Source: Mycobacterium heckeshornense
Lineage (GTDB): Bacteria; Actinomycetota; Actinomycetes; Mycobacteriales; Mycobacteriaceae
Direction: 5' to 3'
Length of the DNA stretch: 64,000 nucleotides
Assembly (NCBI RefSeq): GCF_016592155.1
Contig: NZ_AP024237.1
Location: 496,001-560,000, forward strand
In this document: positions 18,870 to 27,512 of the stretch, in pieces
Layout: each line of letters opens with the position of its first letter
Position numbering within the stretch: the first letter of the stretch is position 1
The notes under the pieces: generated by a model
What the model was told of the DNA's origin: nothing
Database searches by the model: none
What the model saw: only the letters and a program-made list of their open reading frames with translations
Translations under genes and position numbers: made by a program

Positions 18870-19277
18870 CTAGACCGGCCGCGCGGTGGCGGCGGCCCGG
18901 TCCATCTCCCAGTAGGCGCGCAGGGCGACCAGCTTGCCGTCGTCGTCGACCTTGTAGGTGAAAACCCCTTCGGCGGTGATCTGGTGTCCGCCCATGGTGA
19001 TGACGATGTTGCCGACGTTGGCCTCTTCGTTGCCGCACTGGTAGGTGTCGCGGAAGTTGAATTCGATCTTGTCGGTGGGCGCGATCGCCTTGTCCCAGAA
19101 TGCTGAGATCGCGTCACGGCCCCGGTGCCCCTTGCCCGCGGGGTCGAAAGGCGACGGCCCGATCGGATCTTCGACGATGGCGTTGTCGGCGAACACTTCC
19201 AGCCAAGCTTGTTTGTCCCTGGCCTGCACCGCGTCTCGTGAGCGCCGACCAGCGGCGTGCGCAGGATGCTCGGTCAT
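18870..19277 (-). CDS. Ketosteroid-isomerase-like (SnoaL/NTF2-fold) protein
   Basis: A 135-residue NTF2-fold protein: an N-terminal helix (SRDAVQARDKQAWLEVFADNAIVEDPIGPSPFDPAG), then GRDAISAFWDKAIAPTDKIEFNF and the C-terminal beta-sheet ITAEGVFTYKVDDDGKLVALRAYWEMD. This matches the ketosteroid isomerase/SnoaL family, so a steroid delta5-delta4 isomerase role is plausible in this cluster but not shown. The ATG (19277) overlaps the stop of the F420-type oxidoreductase gene by four bases, placing it last in the Rv3521-ltp4-ltp3 operon. I recall different genes (Rv3524/Rv3525c) here in M. tuberculosis. Confidence 0.83.
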   Translation of the reverse strand: MTEHPAHAAGRRSRDAVQARDKQAWLEVFADNAIVEDPIGPSPFDPAGKGHRGRDAISAFWDKAIAPTDKIEFNFRDTYQCGNEEANVGNIVITMGGHQITAEGVFTYKVDDDGKLVALRAYWEMDRAAATARPV

Positions 19278-20170
19278 GATCGCTCCTGCCAGCCGGAGTG
19301 GATATAGGTGTCGGCGAAGCGTTTCAGCGAGTCGCGTTTCTTGCCCAGCGGCGCGTCGAAGCCCAGGCCATCGAGAACCCACGGGATGACAATGTTGTCG
19401 GTGACGCCGATCTGGGCGAGTTCGCGGTGCCCGTCGACGCCGAACCTGTCGATGCACACGGCCTGAAACTCGAACGGTCGATCGCCACGACCGTATTCGA
19501 CGCGCAAGTCATTCAGCCGTCTGATGGTCTTGGCGAGCTGTTCGGCTGTCATCATTGCGCTGGTCCAGCCGTCGCCGACCCGCGCGGCCCGCCTGAGCGC
19601 CGGCTCGGTGTGCCCGCCGACGTAAAAAGGCACCGGCTGCGATGGCGCCGGGCTCATCTGCAATCGGTCGAAATCATAGAATTTGCCGTGAAATTCGACC
19701 ATGCCGCCGCCCAGCACCAGCCTGATGACCTCGATCATCTCGTCGACCCTAGCCCCGCGGCGCTCGTAGGGCTGGCCGCACCATTCGAATTCCTCTGGCG
19801 CCCAGCCAATGCCGACTCCAAAGCCGAACCTGTTGTTGGTGAGGTTGGCGACTGAGCCGACTTGGCGTGCCAGCAGCAGCGGGTTGCGGGAACCGAGCTT
19901 CATCACGTTGGTGTAGAACCGCAGCGTCGAGGTCACCGCACCCATGGCGGCAGCGGCGATCAACGGGTCCACCCAGGGCGTGTTCTCGTCCCACATCCGC
20001 GATCCGTCCGCGGTGTAGGGATAGTCGGCAGCGGCCTTCTCCATGTAGAAGAGCGAATCCGGCAGTGCGATCGAGTCGAAGCCGACTTCTTCGGCGGTGC
20101 GCGCAATGTCGAGTAGTTCGTCGATGGGACCCATCGCGATGCTGCATGTGTATTTCATGCGACCGCTCAT
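19274..20170 (-). CDS. LLM-class (F420-dependent-type) oxidoreductase
   Basis: A 298-residue luciferase-like TIM-barrel protein. Family blocks are VGFDSIALPDSLFY, LRFYTNVMKLGSRNPLLLARQVGSVANLTNNRFGFGVGIGWAPEEFEW, and PVPFYVGGHTEPALRRAARVGDGWTS. Such proteins in mycobacteria usually use F420, but flavin cannot be excluded from sequence. ATG 20170 is chosen because it overlaps the ltp3 stop (ATGA); an in-frame start at 20194 would extend into ltp3. Position between ltp3 and the isomerase-like gene suggests a steroid redox step. Confidence 0.87.
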   Translation of the reverse strand: MSGRMKYTCSIAMGPIDELLDIARTAEEVGFDSIALPDSLFYMEKAAADYPYTADGSRMWDENTPWVDPLIAAAAMGAVTSTLRFYTNVMKLGSRNPLLLARQVGSVANLTNNRFGFGVGIGWAPEEFEWCGQPYERRGARVDEMIEVIRLVLGGGMVEFHGKFYDFDRLQMSPAPSQPVPFYVGGHTEPALRRAARVGDGWTSAMMTAEQLAKTIRRLNDLRVEYGRGDRPFEFQAVCIDRFGVDGHRELAQIGVTDNIVIPWVLDGLGFDAPLGKKRDSLKRFADTYIHSGWQERS

Positions 20171-21336
20171 GGCTTGTCGGCCCCCACCACCCACATCGAG
20201 AAGTACTGCGAGCCACCGCCGTAGGCATGGCCCAGCGCTCTGCGGGCACCCGGAACCTGATGAGCCCCACCCTTGCCCATCACCTGGATGGCCGCCTCAG
20301 CGAAGCGGATCAGGCCGGAGGCACCGATCGGGTTCGACGACAGCACGCCACCGGAGGGGTTCACCGGCAGCCGCCCGCCGATCGCCGTCTCGCCGGCTTC
20401 GGTGAGCTTCCAGCCTTCGCCTTCGGGAGTGAATCCGAGGTTCTCCAGCCACATCGGCTCGAACCACGAGAACGGTACATAAATCTCGGCGGCGTCGATT
20501 TCGTCGATCGGGCTGGTGATGCCCGCTGCTTTCCACAGCGCGGCCGCGCAGTCCCGGCCGGCCTGCGGGTTGACTTGGTCGCGGCCGGCGTACGCCAACG
20601 GCTCGGTGCGCAGCGCAGTGGCGTGGATCCAAGCCACCGGATGACCCTCGGCCACACGCTGGTCGGCGATCTCTTCGTTACCGATAACCATCGCGCACGC
20701 ACCGTCTGACGACGGACAGGTTTCATCGAATCGGATTGGATCCCAAAGCATTTGGGACGACAGTACTTTCTCCACCGTGATGTCGGGCTGCTGGACGTGC
20801 GCCAGCGGGTTCTTGGCACCGTTGAGGCGGTCTTTGACCGCGACCAGGGCGCCGATGTGGGTCGGCGCACCCGAGCGGCGGATATACGCCCGCACGTGCG
20901 GGGCAAAGTAGCCGCCCGCCCCGGCGCCGACGGGCTTGGTGAACGGCACCGGAATGGACAGCGCCCACATGGCGTTGGATTCGGACTGCTTTTCCCAAGC
21001 CATCGCCAGCACGCGGCGATACTTGCCCGACTGCACCAGGCTGGCCGCCACCACTCCGGTGGATCCGCCCACCGAGCCGGCGGTGTGCACCCGGATCATC
21101 GGTTTGCCGGTGGCACCAACGGCGTCGGCCATGAACAGTTCCGGCATCATGACGCCTTCGAAGAAGTCGGGCGCCTTACCGACCACGACGGCGTCGATAT
21201 CGTGGAAGGTGGCGCCGGAGTCGGCGAGCGCTCGGTCGATGGCCTCGCGCACCATGCCGTTCATCGACACGTCGTGGCGCTTGGCGACGTATTTCGTCTG
21301 CCCGGTGCCCAGAACTGCGGCGAGCTGCTTAGCCAT
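20167..21336 (-). CDS. ltp3: Ltp3, SCP-x-type thiolase-fold protein
   Basis: A 389-residue thiolase-fold protein closely matching Rv3523: MAKQLAAVLGTGQTKYVAKR start, HTAGSVGGSTGVVAASLVQSGKYRRVL, ETCPSSDGACAMVIG and the C-terminal VNPSGGVLSSNPIGASG. By analogy with Ltp2 it probably carries out a retro-aldol cleavage of a branched sterol side chain with a DUF35 partner, here the Rv3521-like protein. It follows ltp4 by 54 bases and overlaps the next gene. Confidence 0.93.
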   Translation of the reverse strand: MAKQLAAVLGTGQTKYVAKRHDVSMNGMVREAIDRALADSGATFHDIDAVVVGKAPDFFEGVMMPELFMADAVGATGKPMIRVHTAGSVGGSTGVVAASLVQSGKYRRVLAMAWEKQSESNAMWALSIPVPFTKPVGAGAGGYFAPHVRAYIRRSGAPTHIGALVAVKDRLNGAKNPLAHVQQPDITVEKVLSSQMLWDPIRFDETCPSSDGACAMVIGNEEIADQRVAEGHPVAWIHATALRTEPLAYAGRDQVNPQAGRDCAAALWKAAGITSPIDEIDAAEIYVPFSWFEPMWLENLGFTPEGEGWKLTEAGETAIGGRLPVNPSGGVLSSNPIGASGLIRFAEAAIQVMGKGGAHQVPGARRALGHAYGGGSQYFSMWVVGADKP

Positions 21337-21390
21337 CGGCGCTACTCCTTCTCATCGCACTGCGCGCTCTGCGTCGTCGCCGGCGCACCA

Positions 21391-22455
21391 TCAGTTCTTC
21401 CTTTCCATAACCGCGACCAGATTCTGTTGCAGCGCAGGCCCGCTGGTGGCATGTGCGAGCACGCGTCGTGCCGAGCCGTTCCAGATGTGTTGGGCGGCGA
21501 AACCGATACGCTCGAGACCGGCGACAAACATCGGATTCGCTGCCAATGCGCCGCCCGACGGGTTCACTTTGACCGATGCCGGCAGCCGCATCGCCTCGGC
21601 GAGGATGAGGTGTTGGTGGGTGAACGGAGCATGGATTTCGGCGACATCGATCGTGCGCATTTTGTCCCCGGTGGCGATCTTCGTCGCCGCGGTGGTCGAC
21701 GGTGACACCGTGAGATCGCGTGCGCCCAGCACCGGGGATTCGATCCGGTGCTCGAAACCGGTGATCCAGGCGGGGTTTTCGCGCAGCTCGCGAGCGCGGT
21801 CGTCGGCGGCGAGTACGATGGCGGCAGCGCCGTCGGTGATCGGTGCGATGTCGTGGCGCCGCAGCGGGTCCGCGAAAAACGGTTGATCCAAAAGGTCTTC
21901 AAGACTCTTGGGCGACGGTACCCGGTCCACGCGCTGCGCCACCGCGAACGAGTCGTAGGCGACGCGGGCCATCTGCTCGAAACTCCACTTTTCGGCCTCG
22001 AGCCCAAGACGGGCCTGCAGCGCGGCGATCGACACGGAGTCCGGCCACAGCGGCGCCACCGTGTAGGGGTCGGTTTGGCGCGACAAGATCCGGCGCAGGA
22101 TTCCCGCCGACGACTTACCGAACCCGTAGACCAGCGCGGTGTCGACTTCGCCGGTCAGCAGTTTGATGTAAGCCTCGTAGGCCGCCCACGCCGCGTCCAT
22201 CTCGACGTGTGACTCGTTGATCGGCGGCACGGCCCCGATCGAGTCGATCGCTGAGATAAACGAAAATGCCCGGCCAGCCAGGTAATCGGAGGACCCTGAG
22301 CACCAGAATCCGATATCGGCACGGGTAATGCCGAGCTCCTCATACAACTGGGCGAAGCACGGCATCAGCATCTCGACGCCGTTGGTGGTGCCGTCGGTGC
22401 GGCGGACATGCGGGGCGTGGGCGAAGCCGACGACCGCGACATTGCGAGCGCTCAT
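21391..22455 (-). CDS. ltp4: Ltp4, SCP-x-type thiolase-fold protein
   Basis: A 354-residue thiolase-like protein in the Rv3522 position. Motifs are VAVVGFAHAPHVRRTDGTTNG, FWCSGSSDYLAGRAFSFISAID, and VNPSGGALAANPMFVAGLERIG. Paired with ltp3 and the double-DUF35 protein, it probably forms an aldolase or thiolase complex for alternative sterol side chains; this is inference from Ltp2-ChsH2. Sixteen bases separate it from the upstream Rv3521-like gene. Confidence 0.92.
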   Translation of the reverse strand: MSARNVAVVGFAHAPHVRRTDGTTNGVEMLMPCFAQLYEELGITRADIGFWCSGSSDYLAGRAFSFISAIDSIGAVPPINESHVEMDAAWAAYEAYIKLLTGEVDTALVYGFGKSSAGILRRILSRQTDPYTVAPLWPDSVSIAALQARLGLEAEKWSFEQMARVAYDSFAVAQRVDRVPSPKSLEDLLDQPFFADPLRRHDIAPITDGAAAIVLAADDRARELRENPAWITGFEHRIESPVLGARDLTVSPSTTAATKIATGDKMRTIDVAEIHAPFTHQHLILAEAMRLPASVKVNPSGGALAANPMFVAGLERIGFAAQHIWNGSARRVLAHATSGPALQQNLVAVMERKN

Positions 22456-22470
22456 TGCCAGTACAGCCCT

Positions 22471-23475
22471 TTACAGGTGGTGCTTGTAGGAGTCGTAGTC
22501 GGCGTCGGGTTCGCCGGTCGGTCGGAAATGGGAGATGTTGTCGATGCCCAGCCCCCATTCCTCGCGGGGACGCCACACAGCTTCGACGCGCATGCCCATC
22601 CGCACCTGCGAGGCGTCGACCTCGGTCACCAGGTGCAAAAACGGGATGTCGGCGCCGTCGAGCAGCACGTAGGCCGCCACATAGGGCGGCTTGATGCGCT
22701 GCCCGGCGAATGGGATGTTGATGATCGCGAACGTCGTCACCGTGCCCTTGTCGGACACCTCGACATAGTTGTCGAGCGGCAAGCCGGTGGCCGGATCTGC
22801 TTCCCGCGCAGGGAAGTAGACCTTCCCGTCCTCGCCAGTGCGAGCCCCGAGCAGCTTTCCTTCCTGAAGGGCCCGCAGATACGCGCTTTCGGGACGCGAC
22901 GCGGTGTGCTGAATCTCCATGCGGATGGGGGTGCTCAGCATGGTCACCGGGTCGCGATTGTCGCTGGTCTGTGGAGATTTTCTTGCCGGTTCGCCCTCGC
23001 CGGGCGCGAAATACGCGATGTCGGTGATGGCGCCGGCCGGGTTGTCGACCCACCGGGCGTGCACCCGCATGCCGGTGCGCATGGCTTTCGGTCCGTCGTC
23101 GCCGGCATCCACGGCGTGCAACAGGGTGGTGTCGGCGCCGTCGAGTTTGATCAGTGCCCACGCGAACGGGCGGTCCAGAGGCTGACCCTCGAGCGGCTCG
23201 GGTTGCCAAGACCAGGACGCGACGGTCCCGGTAGTGGACACCGGTACGATCTCGCTCAGCGGTTCGAAGGTGACCGGGTCGTATTCGGCCGGCGGCACAT
23301 GCACCCGGCCATCCGACCCGCGCACCCCGACGATGCGGCGGTCGCGTAAGGCGGTGAAGAACTTACCCAGCGTCGGGCCGACCGAACGGGTGTAGTCGAA
23401 GGACACCGTCAGCGGTGCCGAAAGGGGTGGCTCGGGTTGATCGATCAGGGTCAGGCGAGTTGAGCTGGCTGTCAC
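22471..23475 (-). CDS. Rv3521-like protein with two DUF35 (OB-fold) domains
   Basis: A 334-residue protein built of two DUF35-type units: FTALRDRRIVGVRGSDGRVHVPP around residues 40-60 and YLRALQEGKLLGARTGEDGKVYFPA around 200-220, each followed by an OB-fold ending in MRTGMRVHARW or VRMGMRVEAVW. The zinc-binding Cys of many DUF35 rubredoxin-like parts are absent. By analogy with the ChsH2 DUF35 domain and Ltp2, it likely partners Ltp3/Ltp4. GTG 23475 is chosen: it lies nine bases after the KstR box, whereas the longest open frame would begin inside or before the box. Confidence 0.88.
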   Translation of the reverse strand: MTASSTRLTLIDQPEPPLSAPLTVSFDYTRSVGPTLGKFFTALRDRRIVGVRGSDGRVHVPPAEYDPVTFEPLSEIVPVSTTGTVASWSWQPEPLEGQPLDRPFAWALIKLDGADTTLLHAVDAGDDGPKAMRTGMRVHARWVDNPAGAITDIAYFAPGEGEPARKSPQTSDNRDPVTMLSTPIRMEIQHTASRPESAYLRALQEGKLLGARTGEDGKVYFPAREADPATGLPLDNYVEVSDKGTVTTFAIINIPFAGQRIKPPYVAAYVLLDGADIPFLHLVTEVDASQVRMGMRVEAVWRPREEWGLGIDNISHFRPTGEPDADYDSYKHHL

Positions 23476-23484
23476 GTCTTCGAG

Positions 23485-23498
23485 TAGAACAGGTTCTA
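23485..23498. promoter_or_regulatory. KstR operator between Rv3521-like and Rv3520c-like genes
   Basis: TAGAACAGGTTCTA, a perfect and nearly fully palindromic KstR-type box. It lies 9 bases from the GTG of the Rv3521-like gene and 35 bases from the Rv3520c-like ATG, so it can serve both divergent units. Confidence 0.87.
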
Positions 23499-23533
23499 AC
23501 AATCCAGGCAAGAATCGGTCGAAAGGCAGTCTA

Positions 23534-24565
23534 ATGAAGCTCGGGTTGCAGCTGGGATACTGGGGCGCTCAGCCACCGGACAACGCCGGTGAGCTGGTCG
23601 CCGCGGCCGAGGAGACCGGGTTCGACGCGGTTTTCACCGCCGAGGCGTGGGGCTCCGACGCTTACACACCGCTGGCCTGGTGGGGTGCATCCACCCGACG
23701 CGTGCGCTTGGGTACCTCGGTGGTGCAGCTGTCTGCGCGCACCCCGACTGCCTGCGCGATGGCAGCGCTGACCCTGGATCACCTGTCCGGAGGCCGGCAC
23801 ATCCTGGGGCTCGGCGTGTCCGGTCCGCAGGTCGTGGAGGGCTGGTATGGGCAGCCGTTTCCCAAGCCGCTGGCGCGCACCCGGGAATACATCGACATCA
23901 TCCGTCAGGTGTGGGCCCGGGAAAAACCGGTGACCAGCGATGGCCCGCACTACCGGCTGCCGCTGACCGGCCAAGGCACGACGGGGTTGGGTAAGGCGCT
24001 CAAACCCATCACCCATCCGCTGCGGGCCGATCTGCCGATCATGCTGGGTGCGGAGGGCCCGAAGAATGTGGCGTTGGCCGCCGAGATCTGCGACGGCTGG
24101 CTGCCCATCTTCTACGCGCCGCGGTTGGCCGACATGTACAACGAATGGCTGGACGAGGGCTTCGCGCGCCCCGGCGCGCGCCGCAGCCGCGAGGACTTCG
24201 AGATCTGTGCTACCGCGCAGGTAGTGATCACCGACGACCGGACCGCGGCATTCGCCGGCATCAAGCCGCATCTGGCGCTCTACATCGGCGGCATGGGCGC
24301 CGAGGACACCAACTTCCACGCCGACGTCTACCGCCGGATGGGGTACGGCGAGGTCGTCGACGACGTCACTCGGTTGTTTCGCAGCAACCGCAAGGACGAA
24401 GCCGCCAAGGCCATCCCCGATGAGCTCGTCGACGACGCGGTCATCGTCGGCGACATCGACTACGTGCGTAAGCAGATCAGCGTGTGGGAGGCCGCCGGGG
24501 TCACCATGATGGTGGTCTCGGCGCGCAGCCCCGAGCAGGTCCGTGAGCTAGCCACCTTGGTCTAG
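23534..24565 (+). CDS. LLM-class F420-dependent-type oxidoreductase, Rv3520c-like
   Basis: A 343-residue luciferase-like monooxygenase/F420 enzyme: MKLGLQLGYWGAQPPDNAGELVAAAEETGFDAVFTAEAW start, TSVVQLSARTPTACAMAALTLDHLSGGRHILGLGVSGPQVVEGWYG (the family core), and AEICDGWLPIFYAP. Members of this subgroup are assigned as F420-dependent in mycobacteria; the steroid substrate is unknown. It is monocistronic and convergent with the Rv3519-like gene. Confidence 0.88.
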   Translation: MKLGLQLGYWGAQPPDNAGELVAAAEETGFDAVFTAEAWGSDAYTPLAWWGASTRRVRLGTSVVQLSARTPTACAMAALTLDHLSGGRHILGLGVSGPQVVEGWYGQPFPKPLARTREYIDIIRQVWAREKPVTSDGPHYRLPLTGQGTTGLGKALKPITHPLRADLPIMLGAEGPKNVALAAEICDGWLPIFYAPRLADMYNEWLDEGFARPGARRSREDFEICATAQVVITDDRTAAFAGIKPHLALYIGGMGAEDTNFHADVYRRMGYGEVVDDVTRLFRSNRKDEAAKAIPDELVDDAVIVGDIDYVRKQISVWEAAGVTMMVVSARSPEQVRELATLV

Positions 24566-24605
24566 TTTCGGCCGCGGCCGCTCGGCACGCATCTTGCCAG
24601 CGAAT

Positions 24606-24619
24606 TAGAACGCGTTCTA
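24606..24619. promoter_or_regulatory. KstR-type box in a convergent intergenic region
   Basis: TAGAACGCGTTCTA is a perfect palindrome matching TNNAACNNGTTNNA. It lies 41 bases after the stop of the Rv3520c-like gene and 20 bases before the end of the Rv3519-like gene, so no annotated start codon lies near it. It may drive an antisense or small RNA, act on chromosome structure, or mark a displaced promoter. Confidence 0.75.
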
Positions 24620-24638
24620 GATTGGCCTGGTGGGCCGG

Positions 24639-25358
24639 TCAGATCGGGCGTGCGTCGCCGAACGTCATCTCTACATTGCGCACCGATCCCGACGTCAGCG
24701 CTCGCCTGGGCAGACCCAGCGACCGCAGCTCCTCGGCGTACGGATGAGCCCCCAGCCGAAGTGTCGCGCCGCCGATGCGGCCCCGCACTCCCGCCGTCTT
24801 CATCTCCCAGGGCACTTCCCGGGTGCTGCCCTCGGCGTGTGTGTAGGTCTTCAGTACTTGCGGTCGCGCAGTGAACATCGACGGGACCGGCAAGCCCGGG
24901 CCGAAGTCGATGCCCGCAATGTGCAAGCCCTCGGCGCTGACATCGAAACCGAAGCGACGCCCCTCGCGAACGGTGAAGTCCGCCATGATCTTCGGGAAGC
25001 CCCAGATGCGACGACCGGCCTCCAACGTGAACGACTGGTCGACCGGCAGATGGTGGATGAACGCGGCGGCGTCTTTAAATGCCCGCCAGCCGTGGGCGCG
25101 CGAACCGGGCGGATTGACCATGACGGCGGTGCCGAATTCGTGATACTGCCCGAGGTCACCGTCGAAGTAGCGGGCCAGCATGAGGTTGACCACGGCGCGT
25201 CCGGGTCGGTACTGGCAGACTTCCAGACCGCTGTAGTCGATGAGCTTTTGCGCCGCCGCGGCGTCGACCGAGAACATCGCGGCGTGCACGTCGGCCTTCC
25301 GAATCCGGACGGGCATGGTCAGCACTGTTCCGGCGATGGTGTGTTGCGAGGCAGACAT
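24639..25358 (-). CDS. Acetoacetate-decarboxylase-like protein, Rv3519-like
   Basis: A 239-residue protein of the acetoacetate decarboxylase fold: PGRAVVNLMLARYFDGDLGQYHEFGTAVMV, FIHHLPVDQSFTLEAGRRIWGFPKIMADF (the Glu/Lys-containing family core; WGFPK holds the Lys in the Schiff-base region), and PSMFTARPQVLKTYTH. Substrate unknown; it lies in the Rv3519 position beside cyp142. ATG 25358 is preferred; a GTG at 25367 is possible. It is divergent from cyp142, with only 28 bases between the starts. Confidence 0.85.
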   Translation of the reverse strand: MSASQHTIAGTVLTMPVRIRKADVHAAMFSVDAAAAQKLIDYSGLEVCQYRPGRAVVNLMLARYFDGDLGQYHEFGTAVMVNPPGSRAHGWRAFKDAAAFIHHLPVDQSFTLEAGRRIWGFPKIMADFTVREGRRFGFDVSAEGLHIAGIDFGPGLPVPSMFTARPQVLKTYTHAEGSTREVPWEMKTAGVRGRIGGATLRLGAHPYAEELRSLGLPRRALTSGSVRNVEMTFGDARPI

Positions 25359-25386
25359 GACGCTCACTGTAGTGGGGAGGGTGGCG

Positions 25387-26598
25387 ATGACTGAAGCGAT
25401 CGCAATTCCTGACGTAGACCTGACCGACGGCCAGTTCTACGCCAGCGGGGAAGCCCGGGCTGCATACCGCTGGATGCGGGCCAACCAGCCGGTGTTTCGC
25501 GACCGAAACGGTCTGGCCGCCGCGTCGACATACCAGGCCATCATCGACGCCGAGCGCAACCCGGAACTGTTCTCCAACAGCGGCGGCATCCGGCCCGACC
25601 AGGACGCGCTGCCGATGATGATCGACATGGATGACCCACCACATCTGTTGCGGCGCAAGCTCGTCAACGCCGGCTTTACCCGAAAGCAGGTGAAGGACAA
25701 GGAACCGTCGATCGCCGAGCTCTGCGACATGCTCATCGACGCCGTGTGTGAACGCGGCGAGTGCGACTTTGTCCGCGACCTCGCCGCGCCGCTGCCGATG
25801 GCGGTTATCGGCGACATGCTCGGAGTGCGCCCAGAGCAGCGCGACATGTTCCTCAAGTGGTCCGACGATCTGGTGTCATTCCTCAGTTCCCATGTGTCGC
25901 AAGAGGACTTCCAGGTCACGATGGATGCCTTCGCTGCCTACAACGACTTCACCAGGGCCACGATTGCCGCGCGTCGGCAAGAGCCTGCCGACGACCTGAT
26001 CAGCGTGCTGGTGAGTTCTGAAGTCGACGGGGAGCGGCTGAGCGACGACGAGCTCGTCATGGAAACACTGCTGATCCTCATCGGCGGCGACGAGACCACC
26101 CGACACACACTCTCCGGCGGCACCGAGCAGCTGCTGCGCAACCGCGAGCAGTGGGACATGCTGCGGCGTGATCCGGATCGGCTGCTGCCCGGGGCCATCG
26201 AGGAGATGCTGCGCTGGACGTCGCCAGTGAAGAACATGTGCCGCACGCTGACCGCGGACACCGAGTTCCACGGCACCCAGCTGCACAAGGGCGAAAAGTT
26301 GATGTTGCTCTTCGAGTCGGCCAACTTCGACGAAGCGGAATTCGATGAACCGGAGCGCTTCGACATCACCCGGAACCCCAACAGCCACTTGGCGTTCGGT
26401 TTCGGTACGCATTTCTGCCTCGGCAATCAGCTGGCCCGCTTGGAGCTCACACTGATGACGCGGCGGGTGCTCGAACGACTACCCGATCTGCGGTTGGCCT
26501 CCGGCGGCCAGCTGCCGCTGCGTCCGGCGAATTTCGTCAGCGGCCTGGAGTCAATGCCGGTGGTATTCACACCGACAAAGCCGCTGCGCCGAACGTGA
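25387..26598 (+). CDS. cyp142: CYP142, cholesterol C26-monooxygenase
   Basis: Second P450 able to oxidise the sterol side-chain terminus, with opposite stereochemistry to CYP125 in characterised mycobacteria. It has 403 residues: I-helix LIGGDETTRHTL, EEMLRW (ExxR), and the heme loop LAFGFGTHFCLGNQLAR with Cys344. ATG 25387 follows GGGGAGG. The last residues PLRRT and the stop codon are made by the hairpin repeat (CGCCGAACGTGA) that borders the DUF559 cassette, so the native C-terminus appears to have been replaced. This is far from the heme and probably harmless. Confidence 0.94.
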   Translation: MTEAIAIPDVDLTDGQFYASGEARAAYRWMRANQPVFRDRNGLAAASTYQAIIDAERNPELFSNSGGIRPDQDALPMMIDMDDPPHLLRRKLVNAGFTRKQVKDKEPSIAELCDMLIDAVCERGECDFVRDLAAPLPMAVIGDMLGVRPEQRDMFLKWSDDLVSFLSSHVSQEDFQVTMDAFAAYNDFTRATIAARRQEPADDLISVLVSSEVDGERLSDDELVMETLLILIGGDETTRHTLSGGTEQLLRNREQWDMLRRDPDRLLPGAIEEMLRWTSPVKNMCRTLTADTEFHGTQLHKGEKLMLLFESANFDEAEFDEPERFDITRNPNSHLAFGFGTHFCLGNQLARLELTLMTRRVLERLPDLRLASGGQLPLRPANFVSGLESMPVVFTPTKPLRRT

Positions 26599-26647
26599 AA
26601 CCTTGGTGAGCATTCGGCCGAAAATTCGCAACAGTTTCACGTTCGGC
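26588..26647. repeat. Hairpin repeat at the 3' side of DUF559 cassette 2
   Basis: Perfect 14-base arms GCCGAACGTGAAAC (26588-26601) and GTTTCACGTTCGGC (26634-26647) enclose 32 bases including CGGCCGAAAATTCGCAACA. The cyp142 stop lies in the left arm and the DUF559 gene stop in the right arm, so the hairpin also separates two convergent genes and may terminate both. A second copy in the same orientation lies at 27513-27569. Confidence 0.85.
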
Positions 26648-27476
26648 GATCCCATGCTGCTGATACTCGCCGGATAATGCCGGCTTCGGTGTCCTCGGCC
26701 GTGACGCGAACGTCGATCCAGCCGAGATCTGTCAACGCATCGGCGCGGCGGATGTCGTGGTTGAACTGGCGTCGATTCATCCAGTGGTGGTCGCCCTCGT
26801 AGTCAACCCCTACTTTGATGTGGTCCCAGCCCATGTCGACAACGGCGACGAGCTGGCCGTATTCGTCGTACACCGGGATCTGGGTCTGCGGGGCAGGAAA
26901 ACCGGCCCGTATCAACAGCAGTCGCAGCCACGTCTCCCGCGGAGACTCGGCCCCAGAATCGACGAGGTCTAGCGCGACGCGGGCATTTCGGATGCCGCGG
27001 CGGCCCTTGTACCTCTCGGTCAGCAACTCGACGTCGGCCAGCTTGAGGCGTGTGGCTCGGGCGAGGGCATCGATCATCGCGACCGCCTTGCCGACCGGAT
27101 ACCGGCACGCCAGATCGAGGGCCGTCCGTGCTGGTGTAGTCGCGGGCATGCCGGCGACCACCATGACCTCGTCGTCTTCGACGTGATCCGACCAGGTTTG
27201 GATCGACGCCGGGGCGTGGCGGTTGTCGAAGATGATCTCGGCCGGCGCCCGAGCGTCGACCCACTTCGCGCCGTGCAAAGCCGAAGCGGAGCGGCCGGCT
27301 ATCACGCCCCGCCGCCGTGACCACAACCATGCCGCCTTAGCCCGCACTACGGCGCTGATCTCGCTACTAGGTGGTAGGAACACGCCGCGGTGGACAGCAA
27401 CGAATCTGGTGCGCAATTCGTACGGCGTCACCCGGCCGGATGCGACGGCCTCGCTGCCAATAAACGGCTCCCCCAT
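26637..27476 (-). CDS. DUF559-family protein with AbiEi-like N-terminus (paralogue)
   Basis: A 279-residue protein from ATG 27476, the same length as the 7259-8098 product; a TTG at 27506 would add ten residues. N-terminus MGEPFIGSEAVASGRVTPYELRTRF is the AbiEi-like winged helix. The nuclease domain shows SPRETWLRLLLIRAGFP, VAVVDMGWDHIKVGVDYEGDHHWMNRRQF and a C-terminal RVTAEDTEAGIIRRV. Here the motif is VDYEGDHH (Asp for the first Glu) against VEYDGDHH in the paralogue. The last codons CGA ACG TGA lie in the hairpin repeat. Function unknown; a nicking or homing activity is inference. Confidence 0.85.
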   Translation of the reverse strand: MGEPFIGSEAVASGRVTPYELRTRFVAVHRGVFLPPSSEISAVVRAKAAWLWSRRRGVIAGRSASALHGAKWVDARAPAEIIFDNRHAPASIQTWSDHVEDDEVMVVAGMPATTPARTALDLACRYPVGKAVAMIDALARATRLKLADVELLTERYKGRRGIRNARVALDLVDSGAESPRETWLRLLLIRAGFPAPQTQIPVYDEYGQLVAVVDMGWDHIKVGVDYEGDHHWMNRRQFNHDIRRADALTDLGWIDVRVTAEDTEAGIIRRVSAAWDRRT

Positions 27477-27512
27477 AGGCGGGAGTGTGCCGGGCCGGTC
27501 CGACAATCGATC

